Positions 1 to 7,820 of a stretch of DNA of 64,000 bases are shown piece after piece. A model generated the notes under the pieces. That model was not told where the DNA came from and searched no databases. It was given only the letters and a program-made list of their open reading frames with translations. Position 1 is the first letter of the stretch, and every line of letters starts with the position of its first letter. Position numbers and translations under genes: made by a program. Source of the stretch: an uncultured Lachnospiraceae bacterium (GTDB lineage Bacteria > Bacillota > Clostridia > Lachnospirales > Lachnospiraceae); assembly GCA_900316855.1 (NCBI GenBank), contig ONEK01000003.1:1-64000 (forward strand). The letters are read 5' to 3'.

Positions 1-103
1 TAATCTGCTGTACTTTGCAGAAGATTATTTCAGGGGATACCCTCTTTTATTTCGCTTGATTTTTCGAATATGAGAAGCGGATAAAGTGCGGATCAATACA
101 CAC

Positions 104-271
104 CGTACTCGCCAAGTGCACTGACGTGCACTAACGCATATTCCAGACCTTCGGTCTGGAATCACGCTACGCTCGCCAAGTGCACTAGCGTGCACTCACA
201 ATAATACGCATATTCCGAACTCTTACGAGTTCGGAATCACGCTACATTCGCCGGGTGCACTGACGTGCACC
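104..271. repeat. Tandem array of two alternating hairpin types
   Basis: Five hairpins follow one another. Type Y is RGTGCAC, a four-base loop, GTGCACY (115-132, 179-196, 254-271). Type X is ATTCC plus five or six variable bases, a short loop, and the exact complement (140-162, 212-237). X and Y are joined by a conserved linker, CACGCTAC then TCGCC. The arms of the two X copies differ (AGACC/GGTCT against GAACT/GAGTT) but each stays paired; one Y copy changes A/T to G/C at the stem base, also staying paired. The array lies beyond the terminator of the minus-strand carboxyltransferase operon. No gene is seen in 1-366. Confidence 0.75.
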
Positions 272-272
272 T

Positions 273-336
273 AAAATGAAAGAAAGTCCTGCGAACTGAC
301 ATGCAAGCATGTCATTCGCGGGACTTTCTTCATTTT
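273..336 (-). terminator. Terminator of the oad-type operon
   Basis: A long nearly perfect inverted repeat has its loop at 304-307 (GCAAGC turn) and A/T-rich outer arms (AAAATGAA against TTCATTTT). Read on the minus strand it follows the stop of the oadA-like gene and ends in a T-rich tract, as expected for rho-independent termination. The symmetric arms could also stop transcription from the other side. Confidence 0.75.
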
Positions 337-366
337 ACGCACCTTGCGGTGCGTCCGGCTCATTGT

Positions 367-1797
367 TTACGCGGGGTAAGCTCCGTTTTTGGTGTCGGCT
401 TTGGTGAGGTCGACGCCGGTTTTCTGGGCTTCTCTCCATTTGAAGAAGTCAGCGGCTACCTGGGGGAAGAGGGCGTAGGAAAGTACGTCTTCCTCGTTCG
501 CTGCGCCGTGTTCTTTGGCTTCCTTCGTGAATCTGTCCATGGCGGGATCGATGAGATCAGCAGGACGGCAGGTGATTCTCTTGTCCATGTTGTCCTTGCC
601 GATGATCTTCTCGACGATTTCTTCGTTCATGGGCTTGATGGTCTGGCCGTACTTGCCGAGGGCAAGGTCCTTGGTCTGCTGCGTGCACATCTTGTAGCGC
701 TCACCCATGAGAACGTTCATGACAGCCTGGGTTCCCACAATCTGGGAAGAAGGTGTAACAAGCGGAGGCTCGCCGAGATCCTTGCGGACATTCGGTACCT
801 CAGCCAGTACTTCGTCGAGCTTGTCGCCCTTTCCCTGCTCATCGAGCTGTTTGATCATGTTGGACAGCATTCCGCCGGGAACCTGATACAGCATGGTGCG
901 GATGTTGACGCCCAGAACCTTCGTGCTCATGCGGCCGGACTTGATGCACTCCTCACGGTAAGGTGTGAAGTAGTCGGAAACCTTCGTGACAAGCTTCTGG
1001 TCCATCTTCGGCTCATAGGGAGTTCCGCGGAGGGCTTCCACCATGACATCGGTGGCAGGCTGGGATGTGCCCATGGAGAACGGAGCGGACGCGCAGTCGA
1101 TGATGTCACAGCCCGCCTCGATCGCCTTCATATAGGTCATGGCTGCCTGGCCGGAGGTGTAATGGGTGTGCAGATCGATCGGAAGATCCGGAGCGCCCTT
1201 CTTCAGTGCGGTTACGAGCTCGTAAGCACTGTAGGGACGAAGCAGACCGGACATATCCTTGATGCAGAGGGAATCGGCACCCATGTCCTGGATTCTCTTT
1301 GCCACATCCTCCCAGTACTCGAGGGTGTACGCGTCGCCGAGGGTGTAAACCAGGGCGATCTGCGCGTGAGCGCCGGCTTCCTTAGTGGACTTTACCGCAG
1401 TCTCAACGTTGCGGAGATCGTTCAGGCAGTCGAAGATACGGATGCGGTCGATACCGTTCTCTACGGACTTCCTGACGAAGCGGTCTACGACGTCGTCCGC
1501 GTAGTGGGAATATCCGAGGATATTCTGTCCGCGCAGCAGCATCTGGGTAGGGGTGTTCCTGAAATGAGCCTTGAGGGTCCTGAGTCTCTCCCACGGATCC
1601 TCGTGCAGGAAACGAAGGCAGCTGTCGAATGTAGCGCCGCCCCAGCACTCAACTGCGGTATAACCGACCTGATCCATTGTATCCAGGATCGGGAGCATTT
1701 CTTCAATAGGCATTCTGGTGGCGATCAGAGACTGACCTGCGTCACGCAGAACGGTTTCCATAATACCAACGGGTCTTTTCTGAACCTGTTCAGCCAT
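367..1797 (-). CDS. oadA: Pyruvate/oxaloacetate carboxyltransferase, alpha-type subunit
   Basis: This is the PYC/OADA-type carboxyltransferase that moves CO2 between oxaloacetate (or pyruvate) and biotin. Seen: start of the barrel with RDAGQSLIATRM, the metal-site segment DLHTHYTSGQA, and the conserved C-terminal PYC_OADA half. At 476 aa it lacks the biotin domain that full-length OadA proteins carry; a free biotin carrier is encoded two genes upstream. The usual RDAH motif reads RDAG here. The start follows AAGGAG at good spacing. It is the last gene of the operon, separated from oadB by 258 bp of hairpin DNA. It also resembles the 5S subunit of methylmalonyl-CoA:pyruvate transcarboxylase, so the substrate pair is not settled. 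Confidence 0.88.
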   Translation of the reverse strand: MAEQVQKRPVGIMETVLRDAGQSLIATRMPIEEMLPILDTMDQVGYTAVECWGGATFDSCLRFLHEDPWERLRTLKAHFRNTPTQMLLRGQNILGYSHYADDVVDRFVRKSVENGIDRIRIFDCLNDLRNVETAVKSTKEAGAHAQIALVYTLGDAYTLEYWEDVAKRIQDMGADSLCIKDMSGLLRPYSAYELVTALKKGAPDLPIDLHTHYTSGQAAMTYMKAIEAGCDIIDCASAPFSMGTSQPATDVMVEALRGTPYEPKMDQKLVTKVSDYFTPYREECIKSGRMSTKVLGVNIRTMLYQVPGGMLSNMIKQLDEQGKGDKLDEVLAEVPNVRKDLGEPPLVTPSSQIVGTQAVMNVLMGERYKMCTQQTKDLALGKYGQTIKPMNEEIVEKIIGKDNMDKRITCRPADLIDPAMDRFTKEAKEHGAANEEDVLSYALFPQVAADFFKWREAQKTGVDLTKADTKNGAYPA

Positions 1798-1834
1798 TAT
1801 TTTTCTCCTTCAATAAGATTGATAGTTTTTTGTA

Positions 1835-2033
1835 TGATCCACGGATCGCTCCGCTTTCCGTGTCCCACACTATTGTTGTGTGATCCACGGATCGCTCCGC
1901 CGCTTCGCGGCTCCCGCGATCCTACGCGCCATTCGGAAATCGCATCTTCGCCCAAGGGCTCAGCTGCTTTTTTCCTCATGCCGCGGCGTGGTCTAAGGTC
2001 ATTCGCATCCGGGAATGCGAGCATTCCCGGATG
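1835..2033. repeat. Hairpin-rich spacer between oadB and oadA
   Basis: The 258-bp gap inside the operon holds two copies of a 20-bp direct repeat (TGATCCACGGATCGCTCCGC at 1835-1854 and 1881-1900). It also holds a nested hairpin from 1889 to 1922 (GGATCGC/GCGATCC around GCCGC/GCGGC) and a perfect 13-bp stem at 2006-2033 (CATCCGGGAATGC, loop GA, complement). No open frame with gene-like sequence is seen. It may set the relative amounts of OadB and OadA message. Confidence 0.7.
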
Positions 2034-2055
2034 TTCATGACTTTATCCCACTGGA

Positions 2056-3201
2056 TCACACGATTCCGAATACAGCCATGAATACGCCGGCAACGACTGC
2101 GGTGCCGATGACGCCCGCAACGTTCGGGCCCATGGCGTGCATCAGCAGGAAGTTCGTAGGATCATCCTCCGCGCCGACCTTCTGGGAAACACGTGCCGCC
2201 ATAGGTACGGCGGATACACCGGCAGAGCCGATGAGCGGATTGATCTTGCCGTGGCTGAAGATTTTCATGAGCTGGCCGAACCAGACGCCGGCAGCGGTAC
2301 CGAAGGCAAAGGCGATGAGGCCGATACCTACGATCTTCAGGGTCGTGACATTCAGGAACGCCTCCGCGGAGGTGGTGGCACCTACGGATGTGGACAGCAG
2401 GATGACCACAATGTACATCATGGCATTTGCAGCCGTCTCCTGCAGCTGTCTTACAACTCCGCACTCACGGAACAGGTTGCCCAGCATCAGCATGCCGACA
2501 AGGGGAGCCGTCGTGGGCAGAATCATGCAGACAACGATTGTAACGATGATCGGGAACAGGATTCTCTCGAGCTTCGATACGGGACGCAGCTGCTGCATCT
2601 TGATTTTGCGGTCCTTCTCCGACGTGAACAGCTTCATGATCGGAGGCTGGATAATCGGAACGAGCGACATGTAGGAGTACGCGGCAACCGCGATCGGTCC
2701 CATGAGCTCCGTCTGACCCAGCTTGGAGCAAAGGAAAATGGATGTCGGTCCGTCCGCGCCGCCGATGATGGAAATGGCAGCGGCAGCCTTTCCGTTAAAG
2801 CCCATGGCAATGGCACCGAAGTACGCGGCGAAAATTCCGAACTGCGCCGCGGCGCCCAGCAGGAAGCTCTTGGGGTTCGCGATCAGGGGGCCGAAATCCG
2901 TCATGGCGCCGACACCCATGAAAATGAGGGACGGCAGGATCGCCCACTGATCCAGTTTGTAGAAATACCACAGAAGTCCGCCGGCTGCAGCGTCGGTAGG
3001 TGCCTTGATAATATCGGGATAGATATTAACCAGCAGCATGCCGAATGCAATACCTACGAGAAGCAGGGGCTCGAAATCCTTGGCGATTGCGAGGTACAGG
3101 AATACGCAGGCAACCGCAATCATGAGGTAATTGCCCCAGGTCAGGTTGAGGAAGGCGGTCTGATGAATTAAGTTATCTAAAGTAGTGGCAATATATTCCA
3201 T
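2056..3201 (-). CDS. oadB: Sodium ion-translocating decarboxylase, beta subunit
   Basis: This is the polytopic membrane subunit that decarboxylates carboxybiotin and pumps Na+ out of the cell, common to oxaloacetate, methylmalonyl-CoA and glutaconyl-CoA decarboxylases. Seen: 381 aa with about nine hydrophobic spans, and the family signature GGADGPTSIFLCSKLG near residue 145, a motif linked to sodium and carboxybiotin handling. The length matches the family. A GGAGG lies somewhat far (12 nt) before the ATG. It sits between the biotin carrier and the oadA-like gene in one direction. Its presence makes the whole cluster an energy-conserving membrane complex. Confidence 0.93.
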   Translation of the reverse strand: MEYIATTLDNLIHQTAFLNLTWGNYLMIAVACVFLYLAIAKDFEPLLLVGIAFGMLLVNIYPDIIKAPTDAAAGGLLWYFYKLDQWAILPSLIFMGVGAMTDFGPLIANPKSFLLGAAAQFGIFAAYFGAIAMGFNGKAAAAISIIGGADGPTSIFLCSKLGQTELMGPIAVAAYSYMSLVPIIQPPIMKLFTSEKDRKIKMQQLRPVSKLERILFPIIVTIVVCMILPTTAPLVGMLMLGNLFRECGVVRQLQETAANAMMYIVVILLSTSVGATTSAEAFLNVTTLKIVGIGLIAFAFGTAAGVWFGQLMKIFSHGKINPLIGSAGVSAVPMAARVSQKVGAEDDPTNFLLMHAMGPNVAGVIGTAVVAGVFMAVFGIV

Positions 3202-3272
3202 ACTTTTCTAAGACCTCCATAGTCTATACAGTGAAATGTTGTCTTTCGTCCTGAAGGTTCAGGATCTCCGGC

Positions 3273-3647
3273 TCAGTTCAGAGTAGCCAGAACAGCGCCG
3301 GCTTCGACAGCATCACCCACTGCACAGTCGATGGAAGCAACGGTTCCGTCAGAAGGAGCAACCATCGGGATCTCCATCTTCATTGCCTCGACGATGACAA
3401 CAGCGTCACCCTTTGCAACCGCATCGCCGACCTTCTTCTCAATCTTGAAGACCTTGCCTGCGGCACCGGCCTCAATCTTCACGGAGCCCGCGCCGGCAGA
3501 AGCTGCCTTCTTCGCGGGAGCGGGTGCAGCCTTGGGAGCGGGAGCCGCTGCCCTGGGTGCTGCGGGAGCTGCCGGAGCAGCTGCGCCATTCTCTTCTACG
3601 GTTACATCGTATGCGGTACCATTCACGGTAATAGTGTAGTTTTTCAT
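3273..3647 (-). CDS. Biotin carboxyl carrier protein (gamma-type subunit)
   Basis: A free-standing biotin carrier that shuttles the carboxyl group between the carboxyltransferases and the membrane pump. Seen: an N-terminal strand pair (residues 1-20), an Ala/Pro-rich flexible linker (about 21-50), and a biotinyl domain with EAMKMEIP, where Lys90 is the predicted biotinylation site. 124 aa is normal for the GcdC/MmdC or 1.3S type. The start follows GGAGG at 8 nt. It is the only biotin domain in the cluster, so both carboxyltransferases encoded here would have to share it. Confidence 0.92.
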   Translation of the reverse strand: MKNYTITVNGTAYDVTVEENGAAAPAAPAAPRAAAPAPKAAPAPAKKAASAGAGSVKIEAGAAGKVFKIEKKVGDAVAKGDAVVIVEAMKMEIPMVAPSDGTVASIDCAVGDAVEAGAVLATLN

Positions 3648-3668
3648 CTTGAATTCCTCCGAATTGAA

Positions 3669-4418
3669 TTAAAAACCTTTTTTGCGGGACTTGCGGATCG
3701 AACGAACGACGTAACCGTCGGTCGTCACTGCCCCTTCGCTTGCTGCTACAGCTGCTGCAATGACAGCAATAAGCTCATTATCATCTGTTGTCTGTGCTGC
3801 GGGTACGGCCGCGGCCGCTGCGGGTGCAGGGGCGGGTGCCGCCTCCTCTTCCGGCTTCTTCGCAAAGGCAGCCTGGAGCTTCGGGATGTACCTAAACAGA
3901 CTGATGAGCGCCATCAGGATGATGAGCACGATGAATGTCGTACCCATGCCGAGGACGGTGTTCAGACCTGCCTGCTCCATCAGCTCGCCCAGGGAATAGT
4001 TCACGTTGGTCGTGATGGAATCGGTCTTGAGCTGCTGGCCGTCGGAAGAAGCGACAATGACAACATTGGCGTCGTGGTCCGTACCGTCGATTCCGATGTT
4101 GATCGTATATTCCTCATCCGCCGTTTTCACAGCGTATTCATTTGTGAAGCCGTTCACGGTGCCGATGTCCTCGGCGGAGCTGTGCCAGCTCTCGAGTGCG
4201 GGGAACAGGATCTCATCATCCTTGTACTGCTCGATTCCGCCCGCGGCATCAATCTGCTGCATGTAGGATACCGCCTGCTCACCGGACTGAATCAGCATCG
4301 ATTCTGTCTGCTGGTCGAGGGTTTCTCCCTGAATTCTTGCGGGATTTGAGGCACCGCCGCACGCGGTCAGAGCAAAGACACAGGTGATGACGCCAAGTAG
4401 TGCTTTCAGTTTCTTCAT
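3669..4418 (-). CDS. OadG-family small membrane subunit, lipoprotein form
   Basis: Small anchoring subunit of the Na+-pump decarboxylase. Seen in order: lipoprotein signal with LTAC (Cys20), a predicted extracellular domain of about 120 aa, one membrane span (about 154-177), an Ala/Pro-rich cytoplasmic linker, and a basic C-terminal tail (VVRSIRKSRK). The ATG at 4418 follows GAGGAG; longer readings of the frame run antisense-like into the upstream gene and were rejected. Classical OadG/MmdD proteins are about 80-120 aa without a lipoprotein head, so this is an enlarged form. Family membership rests on position, the span and the Ala/Pro linker. Confidence 0.8.
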   Translation of the reverse strand: MKKLKALLGVITCVFALTACGGASNPARIQGETLDQQTESMLIQSGEQAVSYMQQIDAAGGIEQYKDDEILFPALESWHSSAEDIGTVNGFTNEYAVKTADEEYTINIGIDGTDHDANVVIVASSDGQQLKTDSITTNVNYSLGELMEQAGLNTVLGMGTTFIVLIILMALISLFRYIPKLQAAFAKKPEEEAAPAPAPAAAAAVPAAQTTDDNELIAVIAAAVAASEGAVTTDGYVVRSIRKSRKKGF

Positions 4419-4437
4419 AACTTGTCTGTCTCCTCTC

Positions 4438-5808
4438 TTATACTGTGCCATGCTTCTTGGTAAATAATTCCTCTCTCTTGGTGTAGAGCATTTCGAAAGC
4501 ACCGATGAGGTACTTGCGAAGGTCCGCAGGTTCCACGACCTGATCCACATAACCTCTTGCGGCGGCGGAAGCAGCGCTGTTCTGCAGCTCGTCATATTCC
4601 TCAGCGGTCTTTGCCTTCTCATCGGCGGACTTTCCTTCCGCGAGGATCTCGGCCGCATGCTTTGCGTCCATCACACCGATCTTCGCGTCCGGAAGGGCGA
4701 TTGTAATATCCGCGCCGGTAGCCTTGGAATTCATGACTGCGTATGCGGAGCCGATGGCGTTGATGATGACGTTGACCTTCGGAACGCTGGCGTCAGCGAA
4801 GGAATACGTCAGCGCAGCTGCTGCCTTGCCGATTCGCTTCTCACTGTTCTCGGTTGCCTTGAAGCCATCCACATTCGTGAGTGTCAGGACCGGAATCTCG
4901 AACGCGTCGCAGAACTTCACGAAGCGGGATGCCTTTCTGCAGCCGCAGGGGCAGAGCTTCGTCTCACGGTTTGCAACAACGCCGACGGTAGAGCCGTTGA
5001 GCCGGATGAAGCCGGTCAGCACGCCCTTCGCGTAATCCTTTTTCGTCTCAAAGAATTCGTAGTTATCCGCGATATCCTTCACGGCCGCGTCTGCGTCCGC
5101 GGCATTGGCCGCAACGGCATTGGCTGCGCGGTTGAGGTCATCCGTGCACTCGCCGGCTGCGTCATCCTCATTGTTGGAAGGAAGGATGGTGACGATCCCG
5201 CGGATCTTCGCAAGAACGTTCTCCGCGGTATCCACCGCGTCAACACTGCCGTTCTCCGCCTTGTTGTGTGCGGAGGAGGTGTCGGTATCCTTGTTGCCCG
5301 CAATCGCGTTGGGGCTGTTCACGAACAGCTTTGCGTCCTCGGCCATGAACGTAAAATCACTCATGCCGGCAACGAGTGCCAGTCCGCCGCCGCAGCTGCC
5401 GAAGATTCCGGTAATCTGGGGAATGACGCCGGATGCCTTTGCCATCTTTGCGTAGATGGTTCCGAACGCGTTCAGGGCATCGGTCGCCTCCTGAAGACGA
5501 AGTCCCGTGCTGTCCAGAAGCCCGATGACAGGTGCGCCGGTCTTAATGGCCAGATCATACAGGCCCGTAATCTTCTTCGCGTGCATCTCGCCGATGGAGC
5601 CGCCGAGTACGGAAGCGTCCTGGCTGTACACGAAAACAAGATTCCCGTCAATGGTGCCGTAACCGGTGATCACACCATCGGAGGGGGTCCTGTCGGGAGT
5701 CAGGTTGAAATTGGTTGCACGTGCTGTGACGAGCGCACCGACTTCAACGAAACTGTTTTCATCGAGGAGGGCATTGATTCTCTCACTCGCCTTTGAAGAA
5801 CTGCTCAT
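4438..5808 (-). CDS. Acyl-CoA carboxyltransferase (MmdA/12S-like)
   Basis: Biotin-dependent carboxyltransferase of the PccB/MmdA family, which takes carboxyl from an acyl-CoA such as methylmalonyl-CoA or glutaconyl-CoA. Seen: start region ERINALLDENSFVEVGAL, the first oxyanion-hole segment GIFGSCGGGLAL, and DFTFM. In the second half there are DYAKGVLTGFIRLNG, RFVKFCDAFEIPVLTLTNVDGF and AIGSAYAVMNSK in place of the usual GGAYDVMSSK. At 456 aa it is about 50 aa shorter than typical MmdA (about 510). The start follows GGAGG at 8 nt. It is the first gene of the operon; a possible promoter lies at 5920-5947. The acyl-CoA substrate cannot be told from sequence alone. Confidence 0.87.
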   Translation of the reverse strand: MSSSSKASERINALLDENSFVEVGALVTARATNFNLTPDRTPSDGVITGYGTIDGNLVFVYSQDASVLGGSIGEMHAKKITGLYDLAIKTGAPVIGLLDSTGLRLQEATDALNAFGTIYAKMAKASGVIPQITGIFGSCGGGLALVAGMSDFTFMAEDAKLFVNSPNAIAGNKDTDTSSAHNKAENGSVDAVDTAENVLAKIRGIVTILPSNNEDDAAGECTDDLNRAANAVAANAADADAAVKDIADNYEFFETKKDYAKGVLTGFIRLNGSTVGVVANRETKLCPCGCRKASRFVKFCDAFEIPVLTLTNVDGFKATENSEKRIGKAAAALTYSFADASVPKVNVIINAIGSAYAVMNSKATGADITIALPDAKIGVMDAKHAAEILAEGKSADEKAKTAEEYDELQNSAASAAARGYVDQVVEPADLRKYLIGAFEMLYTKREELFTKKHGTV

Positions 5809-5919
5809 ACATTAAACCTCCATAAATTTATATAGTTACAAACAGATCGGAATCCTTTTATAACCTTCTGCGCGTGCGGCAGGGCACAATAATCCCGCCA
5901 CAGCGCTATTTCGAAGTAT

Positions 5920-5947
5920 AGCATACAGGGCGGGAAATTAGTAGCAA
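5920..5947 (-). promoter_or_regulatory. Possible promoter of the carboxyltransferase operon
   Basis: On the minus strand TTGCTA (5942-5947) and TATGCT (5920-5925) are separated by 16 bp, about 110 bp before the first gene. An overlapping TATACT (5915-5920) is an alternative. The match is moderate. Flanking CCCGCC/GGCGGG arms form a hairpin over the same place, which may be the end of the scpB transcript. Confidence 0.35.
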
Positions 5948-5978
5948 AACTTGTGAAATATTTAACAGATTTTCCCGC

Positions 5979-6917
5979 TCAGACTCCGATCCGCTCGTCG
6001 ACCTCCGCTTCGGCTTCCTCGCGGAATTCCTCGACCTTCAGTGTGTTGAGACTCGGGAGCTCCGTGAGATCCTTCACACCGAACGAGCGCAGGAACTGCT
6101 CCGTCGTCCCGAACAGGATCGGCCTTCCGGGTGCTTCCTTGCGGCCCAGTTCCCGGATGAGATCATATTCCAGAAGGCGGTTGATCGCGTAGTCGCAGGA
6201 TACGCCGCGGATGTTCTCGACCTCGATCTTCGTGATCGGCTGCTTGTAGGCGATAATCGAGAGTGTCTCGATGACGGAATCCGACAGCTGCATTTTGCGG
6301 GGAACGCTTGCGATTTTGATGAGGTTCCCGTACTGCTCCGGCTTCGTCGACATCTGAACGGCATTGTCAAAGCGCTGCAGCATGATGCCGGACTCCGGCA
6401 GGGCATACTTCTCCGAGAGGAGATCCAGTGCCCCTGTGATTTCCTTTTCCGTCCTGCCAAGCGCCTTCGTCAGCGCACTGATTTCCACGGCGTCACCCAT
6501 CGTAAACAGGATCGCTTCCAGTGCCGCCATCAGCTGCTGCGGGTCGTCGAGTCCGGCGGTTTCAATCGGCCTTCTTCTCGCCTCGTCGTCCCTGAGGAAG
6601 ATGGACTCCTGCTCGTAATCGTCGATTTTGAGATGCGAGGAAGCCATCGCTTCCTGCACGGGATCCCTGTGCACAGCGGCATCTTTGCCGGAATCCCGGT
6701 CCGCATTGTCCTGCCCGTCCGGTTTGCCAAAGCCGGAGTCCTGCTGTGCGCCCGTATTCTTCCCTTCGTTTTCCGCCGCCTTCTCCTCCGGCGTCATAAA
6801 CGGCTCACCGAACGAGAGATCCGCTCCGAACCACGCGTCGCCGAAGCCCGCCTCCACCGGCGTGCTGCCTGCTCCGTTCCCTTTATTCTGATCCTGTTTT
6901 CCGGACTGATTCTCCAT
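5979..6917 (-). CDS. scpB: Segregation and condensation protein B with N-terminal extension
   Basis: ScpB binds ScpA and the Smc heads in the chromosome-compacting Smc-ScpAB complex. The conserved winged-helix core starts about 126 residues in (ALEAILFTMGDAVEISAL) and continues through SIIAYKQPITKIEVENIRGV and GRPILFGTT, as in normal ScpB of about 190 aa. Before it lies a hydrophilic Gly/Asp/Gln-rich segment with no recognised domain. The ATG at 6917 follows AAAGGA at 5 nt, which suggests that the extension is made; a GTG-type or downstream start is possible. It lies 60 bp after scpA and is surely cotranscribed with it. Confidence 0.92.
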   Translation of the reverse strand: MENQSGKQDQNKGNGAGSTPVEAGFGDAWFGADLSFGEPFMTPEEKAAENEGKNTGAQQDSGFGKPDGQDNADRDSGKDAAVHRDPVQEAMASSHLKIDDYEQESIFLRDDEARRRPIETAGLDDPQQLMAALEAILFTMGDAVEISALTKALGRTEKEITGALDLLSEKYALPESGIMLQRFDNAVQMSTKPEQYGNLIKIASVPRKMQLSDSVIETLSIIAYKQPITKIEVENIRGVSCDYAINRLLEYDLIRELGRKEAPGRPILFGTTEQFLRSFGVKDLTELPSLNTLKVEEFREEAEAEVDERIGV

Positions 6918-6977
6918 ATGATCCTTTCCCGTCTGCGAAACTGACAATCTGTTCGTATGTCCTGTGCACGGTACACG

Positions 6978-7772
6978 TCAGGCAAACTCACCCGCGGAGC
7001 CATCCTCCGCCGTGATTTCGCGGATCGTCTCAATCGTGATTTCCCCGAAGAGCTCGTCCTGCGTGATCCGGACGTTGCCGGTCTTCATGAGCTCCAGGAT
7101 CACCAGAAATGTCACAATGACTTCATCGCGGGAGTCCTGCTTCTCCAGAAGTCCGCGGAACGAGGTATTACGGTGACCGTTCAGGTAAGCCTTGATATAG
7201 AGCTCCTTCTGCGAAAGGTCGATTTCCTGCTTCTCGATTCTGCCGAAGCCTGCCCGGACCGGATCGACGCGGTATTTCTGCCTCCTCAGGATATCCCGGA
7301 AGATTTCGTTCAGCTTCACCAGGGTGGTATCGCCCAGAAGCTCCTCGTAGTTGATCGGCGGAACGTAGCCTGCGACCTCCTTCGGAAGCTTTTTCGCCCG
7401 GTAAAGATTGTGCGCCGCGTCAAATTCCAGATCGCGCAGCTGCGCGGACATGTATTTGTACATCTTGTATTCCAGGAGCTTGCGGACGAGTTCGTCGCGG
7501 GGATCGACCTCCTCCCCTTCCTCGTTCTTCTCACGGGGCAGGAGCATGCGTGTCTTGATGTCAAGGAGCGTGGCCGCCATGACGAGGAACTCGCTCATGA
7601 CATCGAGGTTCTCTCCCCCCTGTTCCTCTTCCATCTCATGGACGTACTCCATGTACTGATCCGTGATTTCCGCAATCGGAATATCGTAGATGTCGACTTT
7701 ATTTTTATCAATGAGATGAAGCAGCAGGTCCAGGGGACCCTCGAACTTCTCCAATTTGAATTCCAGTGCCAT
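6978..7772 (-). CDS. scpA: Segregation and condensation protein A
   Basis: Kleisin subunit of the Smc-ScpAB complex that bridges the Smc dimer. Seen: the classic N-terminus LEKFEGPLDLLLHLIDKNK, followed by the helical segment EFLVMAATLLDIKTRMLLP, an acidic linker, and a C-terminal winged-helix region with VIVTFLVILELMKTGNV. 264 aa is a normal length. The ribosome site is weak. It is the upstream partner of scpB. The scpA-scpB order is conserved across Bacillota. Confidence 0.96.
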   Translation of the reverse strand: MALEFKLEKFEGPLDLLLHLIDKNKVDIYDIPIAEITDQYMEYVHEMEEEQGGENLDVMSEFLVMAATLLDIKTRMLLPREKNEEGEEVDPRDELVRKLLEYKMYKYMSAQLRDLEFDAAHNLYRAKKLPKEVAGYVPPINYEELLGDTTLVKLNEIFRDILRRQKYRVDPVRAGFGRIEKQEIDLSQKELYIKAYLNGHRNTSFRGLLEKQDSRDEVIVTFLVILELMKTGNVRITQDELFGEITIETIREITAEDGSAGEFA

Positions 7773-7820
7773 AGTTGAGAATAAATATGCGGAAGTTTGG
7801 ATGACGGTATGAAAAGCGGA

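Noticed and set aside
104..271. CRISPR-like array
   Set aside because: The repeated units are palindromic hairpins with variable arms and no unique spacers, only two to three units, and no cas gene is nearby.
301..2040. 579-aa open frame on the plus strand opposite oadA
   Set aside because: It is the antisense shadow of the carboxyltransferase gene, with no ribosome site and no protein-like motifs; the same holds for the long antisense frames opposite oadB, the M16C peptidase, alaS, dnaG and gltX.
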